From the NCBI GenBank assembly GCA_016208805.1, contig JACQXL010000054.1, positions 1 through 7,445 of the forward strand: a stretch of 7,445 nucleotides of DNA, read 5' to 3'. The stretch comes from Planctomycetota bacterium. GTDB lineage: Bacteria > Planctomycetota > MHYJ01 > JACQXL01. The stretch's first letter is position 1. Every line of letters starts with the position of its first letter. The translations under genes and the position numbers were made by a program. Under the pieces are notes generated by a model. That model was not told where the DNA came from and did no database searches. It saw only the letters and a list, made by a program, of their open reading frames with translations. This document shows positions 1 to 4,567 of the stretch, piece after piece.

Positions 1-96
1 ATTCTGAACGGAGTCCCGCTTCAGCGGGACGAAGTGAAGAATCTCCGTTTTATGCGTATTTGGGACGAGATTCTTCGCCCTTCGGGCTCAGAATGA
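1..96. repeat. REP/MITE-like nested inverted repeat
   Basis: The outer arms ATTCTGA (1-7) and TCAGAAT (88-94) are exact reverse complements, and so are the inner arms GAAGAATCTC (36-45) and GAGATTCTTC (67-76). Each side carries its own small hairpin: GTCCCGCT/AGCGGGAC at 13-20/23-30, and GCCC-TTC-GGGC at 77-87. The whole can fold as a cruciform with two side arms, as expected of a non-coding REP or MITE element. Its left edge may lie outside the window. It sits about 80 bp beyond the stop of the minus-strand gene at 174-488, where it could also end or protect that transcript. I see no ORF in 1-173. Similar 'agattcttcgc...tcagaatgac' repeats are familiar from environmental bacterial genomes, but the family assignment here is from memory. 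Confidence 0.75.
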
Positions 97-173
97 CACT
101 CTCCGGGTGGTCTTTTTCCCATTTCGCAAGAGTTCAGTATTACCTTAAACCTTATAAGATGTCAATAACTAAA

Positions 174-488
174 TTACTTTTTCCTCGGCTCATAATCTTT
201 TAATACTTCCTGAACAATCCGGCGGGCAATCTCAAAGGCGCCCGCTATCCTGATTACCTTAACCTTCTTTAACCCCTTTATCTTATAGAGGTTCTCAAAT
301 GGCTGGTCAGCCAGTCCTTTGAAGGAACTATACTTTTCAAGCAATTCGCTGGCAATCTTTTCTGCAGGTTTGTTGGGTATGCCCGTGCCAATCAGAATGG
401 CTAGTAATTCCGCATTGGTGAGTTTGTCAGCGCCCAGGGCAATCATCTTCCCGCCTGGATGAGACCACTGTGCATTATCGGATTTCAT
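174..488 (-). CDS. Stand-alone RadC N-terminal (helix-hairpin-helix) domain protein
   Basis: This 104-residue protein matches the N-terminal half of RadC (UPF0758). The segment at about 11-36 carries the typical LGADKLTNAELLAILIGTG pattern. Residues 40-65 are helical, and 67-90 form a helix-hairpin-helix stretch (IKGLKKVKVIRIAGAFEIARR). Full RadC proteins are about 220-230 residues and add a C-terminal MPN/JAB domain with an HxH...D zinc site. That domain is absent: the frame stops after a basic tail (PRKK), and I see no trace of it in 1-173. HhH motifs usually bind DNA non-specifically, so a DNA-binding role is possible; the function of RadC itself is unsettled. The start at 488 is supported by the upstream promoter (500-527). 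There is no SD, and the -10 box ends 11 nt before the ATG, so the leader would be very short. It could be a truncated radC or a genuine single-domain paralogue. Confidence 0.7.
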   Translation of the reverse strand: MKSDNAQWSHPGGKMIALGADKLTNAELLAILIGTGIPNKPAEKIASELLEKYSSFKGLADQPFENLYKIKGLKKVKVIRIAGAFEIARRIVQEVLKDYEPRKK

Positions 489-499
489 ACTGTATTTAG

Positions 500-527
500 A
501 TTGTAATCAAACCCCTGCTAAAATCAA
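500..527 (-). promoter_or_regulatory. sigma70-type promoter of the radC-like gene
   Basis: On the minus strand TTGATT (527-522) and TACAAT (505-500) are separated by 16 bp. The -10 box ends 11 nt before the ATG at 488, so transcription would begin within a few bases of the start codon. No SD is present. Confidence 0.6.
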
Positions 528-556
528 CAAATACTTGGTTTTTCACCACCGATGAG

Positions 557-595
557 GTGTAGGGACCATCCCTAACGGGAGGCGTTGCTCTACAC
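557..595. repeat. Small hairpin-rich inverted repeat
   Basis: GTGTAG (557-562) and CTACAC (590-595) are exact reverse complements. Inside them lie two smaller dyads, AGGGA-CCA-TCCCT (561-573) and AACG...CGTT (574-577/583-586). The layout resembles short palindromic intergenic repeats found in many copies in some genomes. It lies just upstream of the 22-bp-register array and has no coding potential that I can support. Confidence 0.5.
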
Positions 596-608
596 ACCCC
601 TATTAGTA

Positions 609-880
609 AACATCCACACCCCAGGCCCTGCGGTATATATCAGCGTAGGGCACGGAGTATATGGTTCGTATTCTCACCACAGGTCAGGCGCAGGCACGGG
701 GTATATCATCTATTGCTAAACATCAACCCTCCAAGCCCAACGGTATGCATGGGCTAACTTGACGGTATGTGCGGACTGACCTGACGGTATGAACGGACTG
801 ATGGCACATTACATATCCGGGCGTGCTATGTTACCTATAGTTCATCGCCTCACCACAGGTCAGGGCAAGGCACGAGGGGG
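609..880. repeat. Degenerate tandem array in a 22-bp register
   Basis: This occupies most of the gene-free stretch 489-970. Three adjacent units begin with CGGTATG at 741, 763 and 785, exactly 22 bp apart, and the latter two share 16 of 22 bases. Longer repeats keep the same register. 601-640 and 711-750 agree at 30 of 40 positions with an offset of 110 (5 x 22). GCACGG(A/G)GTATAT occurs at 650 and 694, an offset of 44 (2 x 22). The CACCACAGGTCAGG units at 675 and 851 agree at 19 of 22 with an offset of 176 (8 x 22). About a dozen units can be placed, many starting CGG.GTAT or CACC and many ending GGCA, GCTA or (T/C)TGA. The period is not a multiple of 3 and no credible ORF runs through it. 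It is not a CRISPR array, because there are no conserved repeats with unique spacers. Confidence 0.6.
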
Positions 881-882
881 TA

Positions 883-905
883 CCCCCCACCCTCCCCCCT
901 CCCCC
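883..905 (-). other. Strong G-quadruplex motif downstream of htpX
   Basis: Read on the minus strand, four G tracts of 5, 6, 3 and 6 are separated by single bases (A, A, T). This is an almost ideal four-tract G-quadruplex with one-base loops. It begins about 65 nt beyond the htpX stop codon, so it would lie in the 3' end of the htpX transcript. The adjacent perfect palindrome GGGGGTACCCCC (876-887) shares the last tract, so hairpin and quadruplex would compete. A role in transcript ending or stability is inference. Confidence 0.6.
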
Positions 906-970
906 TGTCTTGATTTTAAGCCACTTTTCAGGCGTGAAGGCGCTCATTTTGGCTTGACCGCGCACGCAAT

Positions 971-1924
971 TTAGGCGGGTGGTTGATTACTCTGGATCAA
1001 ATATCCCATTTCTTTGAGCCGGCGGATGCGTTCCGGCATCGGCGGATGGGTGGCCATCAGGTTGGCCACAAACCCTTCCTTGGCAGTGAAACTCCGACCG
1101 AGCGGGTCGGCAATGCAGATATGCGCTACGCCGCGCTTGATTGCGCGGGTCGGCTCGGCCGCGGATTCTATCTTGGCCAGCGCGCTGGCCAGCCCGAGCG
1201 GGTTACGAATCATCTCGGCGCCGGATGCATCGGCCAGGTATTCGCGCTTGCGCGAGACGGCCATGGCCAGTATCTGGGCCAGTATCGGCGCGATGATAAT
1301 CAGGAACAGCCAGATGACCAGTAGGATAACCTGTCCGCCTCCGCCGCCTTTTCTGGACGATGACCGGCCCCGGCCCAGCCCGCGCATTGACCGGGCCGAC
1401 CAGTCGGCCAGCAGGACAATCGCGCCGACCAGCGCGGCTATCAGCGTCATCAGCCGGATATCGTAGTTCTTAATATGGCTTAACTCGTGCGCGACCACGC
1501 CCTGTAACTCCTCGCGGTTGAGTTTGGCCAGCAGTCCCTCGGTTATGGCGATACTGGAATGCTGTGGGTCGCGGCCGGTGGCGAATGCGTTCGGGTCGGG
1601 GTCGGGAATAATATAGACCTTGGGCATGGGCAGTCCGGATGAAATCTTGACCTCTTCCACGATGTTATAGAACTGGTGTTCCTTGAGGTCGGAATGGTTG
1701 ACCGCTCTGGCGCCGGTGGAGGCGAGCACAATCTTATCGCCACTGTAATAACTGGTCAGGACCGAGATGCCGGCGATGATGATGGCGATAACCGAGCCGA
1801 CCGGCGGCACGCCCGTAAAGAACAGGTCAAACCCGATGCCGATGATGCCGAAGAAGATGATAAAGATGATGACTATCAGCCATGTGGCCCGGCGGTTGTG
1901 CTTTTCTTGTTCGTATATGTTCAT
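971..1924 (-). CDS. htpX: HtpX-like M48 family membrane zinc metalloprotease
   Basis: This 317-residue protein is a typical HtpX. It has two N-terminal membrane segments (about 14-36 and 41-60), then a conserved pre-catalytic region (GLPMPKVYIIPDPDPNAFA, 97-115). The zinc site HELSH (146-150) follows, with H146 and H150 as ligands and E147 as general base. Two further membrane segments lie at about 156-173 and 198-222. The third ligand is probably E228 in REYLAD. The C-terminal THPP (292-295) with the following PERIRRL matches the family end. A Gly/Ser/Arg-rich linker (181-197) precedes the fourth membrane segment. HtpX degrades damaged or misfolded membrane proteins with its active site facing the cytoplasm. 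It is the last gene of the lemA cluster, 56 bp after the zinc-ribbon gene. Upstream of the ATG there is only a weak AGGT SD (1928-1931), next to the dyad repeat 1933-1993. Confidence 0.93.
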   Translation of the reverse strand: MNIYEQEKHNRRATWLIVIIFIIFFGIIGIGFDLFFTGVPPVGSVIAIIIAGISVLTSYYSGDKIVLASTGARAVNHSDLKEHQFYNIVEEVKISSGLPMPKVYIIPDPDPNAFATGRDPQHSSIAITEGLLAKLNREELQGVVAHELSHIKNYDIRLMTLIAALVGAIVLLADWSARSMRGLGRGRSSSRKGGGGGQVILLVIWLFLIIIAPILAQILAMAVSRKREYLADASGAEMIRNPLGLASALAKIESAAEPTRAIKRGVAHICIADPLGRSFTAKEGFVANLMATHPPMPERIRRLKEMGYLIQSNQPPA

Positions 1925-1932
1925 AGTTACCT

Positions 1933-1993
1933 AACCACAGATGAACACGGATGAACACTGATTATCCGTGTCTATCTGTGTCAATCTGTGGTT
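1933..1993. repeat. Intergenic dyad repeat between the zinc-ribbon gene and htpX
   Basis: The outer arms AACCACAGAT (1933-1942) and ATCTGTGGTT (1984-1993) are exact reverse complements, as are the inner ACACGGAT (1945-1952) and ATCCGTGT (1964-1971). It fills the spacer before htpX and overlaps the end of the upstream gene: the stop codon (1981-1983) and the last three residues (TTD) are encoded inside its right arm. The 'accacagatgaacacggat' type of sequence recurs between genes in many environmental genomes (from memory). Confidence 0.7.
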
Positions 1994-2628
1994 CCAGATT
2001 GCTGGTCCAAACAGAATATCTTTGTCGTCCACCAGCCGGTCTTGAGGAATCCGGTCAGCAGGAATGCCAGCATCATCATCGCGCTCAGGCCGGGGTCGTC
2101 CGGGGTATTAAACAGGTTGCCGCCGGCGGTCAGCCAGGCCGTCAGCGTGGAATAGACGCTCAGTTCTATGGCAAAGTTAACGCCGGCCAGCGGCAGTTGC
2201 AAGACGCTCAGGACGAACCAGGTGACCAGGTCGCCGGCCATCACGCCCTGGATAATCGCATACCATTGCCCGCTCGGGTCAAGGAGCGTCATAGAGGGCA
2301 GATAAAGCGCCACCCGGACGGTTATCAGCCCGATAAATTCCTTGCTGAGCACCCTGCCGGCCGATGTAACATCTTCCAGGAACGGGGCGCCTTTTTCCTT
2401 GAGCAGTCCGACCAGCCGCGTCTCGGCGGTCTTGACGGCCGTCGGGGCGGGCTCGGCATACGGGACATTCCGTTCTGATGCCCGGCGCCATTCGTCTTTC
2501 CTTTCCAGCACCAACTTAAGACAGCTGGGGCAAACCAATATATCACCCGCCTTTTTCAGGTGGAGCATAGAAAACGCCTCAAGACAAATACTGCATAACT
2601 GCCTGCGCCAACAAAATGTTCTGGGCAT
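1981..2628 (-). CDS. Zinc-ribbon membrane protein of unknown function, between lemA and htpX
   Basis: I do not recognise the family. The 215-residue protein starts with a four-cysteine zinc-ribbon-like module, CSIC (C12, C15) and CPSC (C33, C36). A charged linker of about 40-90 follows, then a hydrophobic C-terminal half. That half has likely membrane segments at about 134-156 and 183-200, with possible amphipathic or membrane stretches at 98-116 and 120-133. The ATG at 2628 has a weak AGG SD. A later Met21 (after GAGGCG) would remove C12 and C15, so the longer form is preferred. It lies between lemA (82 bp upstream) and htpX (56 bp downstream) on the same strand, which suggests a role with them at the membrane, perhaps in proteostasis. 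The last three codons fall in an intergenic repeat, so the C-terminus may have been altered by repeat insertion. Confidence 0.75.
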   Translation of the reverse strand: MPRTFCWRRQLCSICLEAFSMLHLKKAGDILVCPSCLKLVLERKDEWRRASERNVPYAEPAPTAVKTAETRLVGLLKEKGAPFLEDVTSAGRVLSKEFIGLITVRVALYLPSMTLLDPSGQWYAIIQGVMAGDLVTWFVLSVLQLPLAGVNFAIELSVYSTLTAWLTAGGNLFNTPDDPGLSAMMMLAFLLTGFLKTGWWTTKIFCLDQQSGTTD

Positions 2629-2638
2629 AATACCTATT

Positions 2639-2687
2639 TATAAGGAAGCCAAGAGGCCAAAAATCATGGTTTCGTGGTTTCCTTATA
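2639..2687. repeat. Inverted repeat in the lemA to zinc-ribbon spacer
   Basis: TATAAGGAA (2639-2647) and TTCCTTATA (2679-2687) are exact reverse complements. The match extends to 12 bp with one mismatch (to 2650 and 2676). The dyad occupies the 82-bp spacer between the lemA stop and the next start codon. A half copy of the AATCTGTGGTT repeat (2701-2711) abuts the lemA stop. On the mRNA the hairpin would lie just before the weak SD of the downstream gene. Confidence 0.5.
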
Positions 2688-2710
2688 ATGGTTTTCTCGT
2701 AATCTGTGGT

Positions 2711-3286
2711 TTAGAACTGGACCTTAGGCGCCTTTTTCTCCTCGCCCGATTCTATCTCAAAGAACTCGGCCGGCTTGAACCCGAACATCCCGGCAATGAT
2801 ATTGGACGGGAACATCTGGACTGCGTTATTTAACCGCATGACATTGTCGTTATAGAACTGGCGGGCGAAGGAGACCCTGTTCTCGGTTGACGAGAGTTCT
2901 TCCTGTAGGGCCAGGAAGTTCTGGTTGGCCTTGAGTTCCGGGTAGTTTTCCACAACCATAAAGAGCGATTTAAGGGCCTGCATCAGGGTGCCTTCGGCCT
3001 TGCCCAACTCGCCGACCGCGCCGGCGGCCGAGGCGGACATACAGGCCGACCGCGCCTTGGCGATATTCTCAAATGTCGTGTTCTCGTGCTTGGCATAACC
3101 CTTGACCGTTTCCACTAAATTCGGGATGAGGTCATAGCGTCGTTTGAGCTGGACATCAATCTGGCTCCAGGCGTTCTTGACCGTGTTGCGCAGGCCGACC
3201 AGTCCGTTATAGGCCGCAATCACCCAGACCACTACAATTAGCACTACCAAGGCCACCGCCCCTAATACCACCAACAAAATGCTCAT
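2711..3286 (-). CDS. lemA: LemA family membrane protein
   Basis: This 191-residue protein is a typical LemA. It has one N-terminal membrane segment (about 3-25), then the conserved NTVKNAWSQIDVQLKRRYDLIPNL stretch (34-57) and VKGYAKHE (61-68). The long helical body includes YPELKANQNFLALQEELSSTENR (115-137) and ARQFYNDNV (141-149). The family ending MFPSNIIAGMFGFKPAEFFE (158-177) is present, followed by a short charged tail. LemA proteins are anchored by the N-terminal helix with the helical bundle outside the membrane. Their exact role is not settled, but they are often encoded next to HtpX or other membrane-stress genes, as here. A strong SD (GAGGAGG, 3294-3300) with 7-nt spacing fixes the start. 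It lies 102 bp after the asnS stop and may share the asnS promoter, as I see no clear separate one. Confidence 0.95.
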   Translation of the reverse strand: MSILLVVLGAVALVVLIVVVWVIAAYNGLVGLRNTVKNAWSQIDVQLKRRYDLIPNLVETVKGYAKHENTTFENIAKARSACMSASAAGAVGELGKAEGTLMQALKSLFMVVENYPELKANQNFLALQEELSSTENRVSFARQFYNDNVMRLNNAVQMFPSNIIAGMFGFKPAEFFEIESGEEKKAPKVQF

Positions 3287-3293
3287 ACCTTTT

Positions 3294-3300
3294 CCTCCTC
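3294..3300 (-). promoter_or_regulatory. Strong ribosome binding site of lemA
   Basis: GAGGAGG on the minus strand, 7 nt before the ATG at 3286. It contrasts with the SD-less starts of asnS, the radC-like gene and the AmmeMemoRadiSam gene. Confidence 0.85.
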
Positions 3301-3304
3301 TCTT

Positions 3305-3372
3305 AACACGAATTACACAAATTTAACTAATCCTACAAATTAGTGTCATTCGTCCGATTCGTGTCATTAGTG
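3305..3372. repeat. Dyad repeat in the asnS to lemA spacer
   Basis: ACACGAAT (3306-3313) and ATTCGTGT (3357-3364) are exact reverse complements. Inside them CTAAT (3327-3331) pairs with ATTAG (3339-3343). Directly repeated variants of 'attagtgtcattcgt' occur at 3338-3352 and 3357-3372. It fills most of the 102-bp spacer and looks like a dispersed intergenic repeat. It could also act as a stem-loop between the asnS and lemA messages. Confidence 0.55.
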
Positions 3373-3388
3373 TTATTGTTTTGTTGTT

Positions 3389-4345
3389 TTACGGATAAAT
3401 CTTATAAAGCATCCGCGGGAATGGGATGCATTCGCGGATATGTTCCCGGCCGCAGAGCCAGGCCACGGTGCGTTCCACGCCCAGCCCGAATCCGCCGTGC
3501 GGGACCGAGCCATAGCGCCGGGTATCCAGGTACCACTCAAAAGCGGCCTTGGTCCCGCCGAAGGCGGGATCGGCAATCCGTTTTTCCAGCATCTTGATAT
3601 CATCCTCGCGCTGGCTGCCGCCGATAATCTCGCCGTAACCCTCGGGCGCAATCACGTCAACGCAGAGCGCCTTGTCCGGCTGGTTCGGGTCGGTCTTCAT
3701 ATAAAAGGCCTTGACCGCCATCGGGAAACGGTGAATCATTACCGGTGTGTCAAAGTGCTTGCCGATGAATTCCTCTTCCGGCGCGCCCAGGTCGCTGCCT
3801 TTTTCAAACTTGTGTCCTTCCTTGTCAAACATCTTGGTCAGTTCGTCATAGGATACGCGCGGGAAGGGCGCCTTGACCTTTTCTAATAGTTTCGTATCGC
3901 GCCCGAGCAGTTTCAGGTCATCGGCCCGGTTCTTCAGGACGGTCTGGACAATCGTGCAGATGAATTCTTCGGACAGTTTCATTACGTCCTCAAGTTCGGC
4001 ATAGGCCATCTCCGGCTCAACCATCCAGAATTCCATCAGGTGCTTGCGGGTCTTGGACTTCTCGGCCCGGAAGGTCGGGCCGAAGCAATAGACATTACCC
4101 AGCGCCATTATTGTTGCTTCATTATATAACTGGCCGCTCTGGGAAAGATAGGCCTTGTCGTCAAAATAGGTTACTTCAAACAGGGTGGTGGTGCCTTCAC
4201 AGGCGGCCGGGGTAAGGATGGGCGCATCCACCAGCGTAAAGCCGCGGTTGTCAAAGAAGTTACGGATGGCCCGGATAATCTCGGCCCGGATGCGCAGGAC
4301 CGCGGATTGGGTCGGCGTGCGCAGCCAGAGGTGGCGCTGTTCCAT
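3389..4345 (-). CDS. asnS: Asparaginyl-tRNA synthetase, catalytic-domain part of a disrupted gene
   Basis: The 318-residue frame covers the complete class II catalytic domain of AsnRS, which ligates asparagine to tRNA(Asn). Motif 1 is at about 17-46 (RIRAEIIRAIRNFF to LVDAPILTP). The EGTTTLFEV and YLSQSGQLYNE segments form the substrate pocket. Motif 2 is FRAEKSKTRKHLMEFWMVEPE (92-112). The EGYGEIIGGSQRE stretch is at 235-247. Motif 3 is GFGLGVER (285-292), and the C-terminus PFPRM...P is normal. AsnRS is usually about 430-440 residues, and this frame begins abruptly at MEQRHLWLR. In intact enzymes that sequence follows the N-terminal anticodon-binding domain through a D-F-L-M sequence; here F-L lies in frame just before the ATG (4346-4351), so this ATG is an internal methionine. 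The N-terminal part lies upstream in another frame (to 4487). A shortened product resembling archaeal AsnRS-like asparagine synthetases is conceivable, but no SD supports the ATG. Confidence 0.85.
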   Translation of the reverse strand: MEQRHLWLRTPTQSAVLRIRAEIIRAIRNFFDNRGFTLVDAPILTPAACEGTTTLFEVTYFDDKAYLSQSGQLYNEATIMALGNVYCFGPTFRAEKSKTRKHLMEFWMVEPEMAYAELEDVMKLSEEFICTIVQTVLKNRADDLKLLGRDTKLLEKVKAPFPRVSYDELTKMFDKEGHKFEKGSDLGAPEEEFIGKHFDTPVMIHRFPMAVKAFYMKTDPNQPDKALCVDVIAPEGYGEIIGGSQREDDIKMLEKRIADPAFGGTKAAFEWYLDTRRYGSVPHGGFGLGVERTVAWLCGREHIRECIPFPRMLYKIYP

Positions 4346-4487
4346 CAGGAATCCCGCCCTGGACCAGGCCGGTGCCGTCGCGGATTTGCAGAAACTGTAG
4401 TTTGCCGCTACTGCGGTTGTTATACAGCCAGCCCTTGACCGTGACCGATTGGCCGATATGGTTCTTCAATTCTGAAATATACGCCAT
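4260..4487 (-). pseudogene. asnS: 5' fragment of asnS: truncated anticodon-binding domain, frameshifted
   Basis: Residues 1-44 (MAYISELKNHIGQSVTVKGW to RDGTGLVQG) are the start of the AsnRS OB-fold anticodon-binding domain. It includes the typical GWLYNNRSSGKLQFLQIRDGTG region. After G44 (4356-4358) the frame becomes GIPDGTAPPLAA..., which is the catalytic-domain DNA read out of frame. The family normally has about 65-70 residues between this point and FLMDHRHLWLR. So an internal stretch of about 200 bp is missing and its length is not a multiple of three. The junction lies at about 4351-4358. The start at 4487 is supported by a promoter whose -10 box ends 8 nt upstream. The fragment alone would not be a working anticodon-binding domain. 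Either the gene is dead, or the gap is an assembly error. Confidence 0.8.
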
Positions 4488-4495
4488 AACGCAAG

Positions 4496-4523
4496 ATTAT
4501 ATCTAAGATGCGGGCAGGGTCAA
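4496..4523 (-). promoter_or_regulatory. sigma70-type promoter of asnS, leaderless geometry
   Basis: On the minus strand TTGACC (4523-4518), a 16-bp spacer and a perfect TATAAT (4501-4496). Only 8 nt separate the -10 box from the asnS ATG at 4487 and there is no SD, so the mRNA should begin at or almost at the start codon. Confidence 0.75.
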
Positions 4524-4542
4524 GAAATTTGATTGACTGCCC
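4512..4542. promoter_or_regulatory. Dyad spanning both divergent -35 boxes, possible shared operator
   Basis: GGGCAG (4512-4517) pairs with CTGCCC (4537-4542), TCAA (4520-4523) with TTGA (4533-4536), and AAATTT (4525-4530) lies at the centre. The dyad covers the -35 boxes of both divergent promoters. Some symmetry arises simply from two facing TTGAC boxes, but the GGGCAG/CTGCCC arms go beyond that. A regulator binding here could control asnS and the AmmeMemoRadiSam gene together; that is inference. Confidence 0.4.
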
Positions 4543-4560
4543 GAGAGAGAGTGCTATAAT
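4533..4560 (+). promoter_or_regulatory. sigma70-type promoter of the AmmeMemoRadiSam gene, leaderless geometry
   Basis: TTGACT (4533-4538), a 16-bp spacer and a perfect TATAAT (4555-4560), with only 7 nt to the ATG at 4568 and no SD. It mirrors the asnS promoter on the other strand. If translation instead starts at the internal ATG (4649), the leader would be about 80 nt. Confidence 0.75.
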
Positions 4561-4567
4561 ATAATGG

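Noticed and set aside
551..600. tRNA or small RNA gene
   Set aside because: The stems are short palindromes with no cloverleaf, no TTCAA-type T arm and no acceptor pairing; it fits a repeat better.
600..880. CRISPR array
   Set aside because: There is repetition, but the unit is 22 bp and diverged throughout. There is no conserved repeat of 25-40 bp alternating with unique spacers, and no cas gene nearby.
789..974. Plus-strand ORF of 61 codons in the spacer next to htpX
   Set aside because: It runs through the 22-bp-register repeat and the C-rich tract, is proline-rich by composition only, and has no SD or family resemblance.
983..1954. Several plus-strand ORFs across htpX (983-1324, 1014-1466, 1676-1954)
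   Set aside because: They are antisense shadows of a clear HtpX protease; none shows a recognisable domain or start signal.
1951..2833. Plus-strand ORFs of 175 and 163 codons opposite the zinc-ribbon gene and the lemA end
   Set aside because: They have arginine- and glutamine-rich shadow composition and no domain. The minus frame has a cysteine ribbon and membrane segments and fits the same-strand cluster.
3440..3886. Plus-strand ORF of 148 codons inside asnS
   Set aside because: It is antisense to the conserved AsnRS catalytic domain and shows no features of its own.
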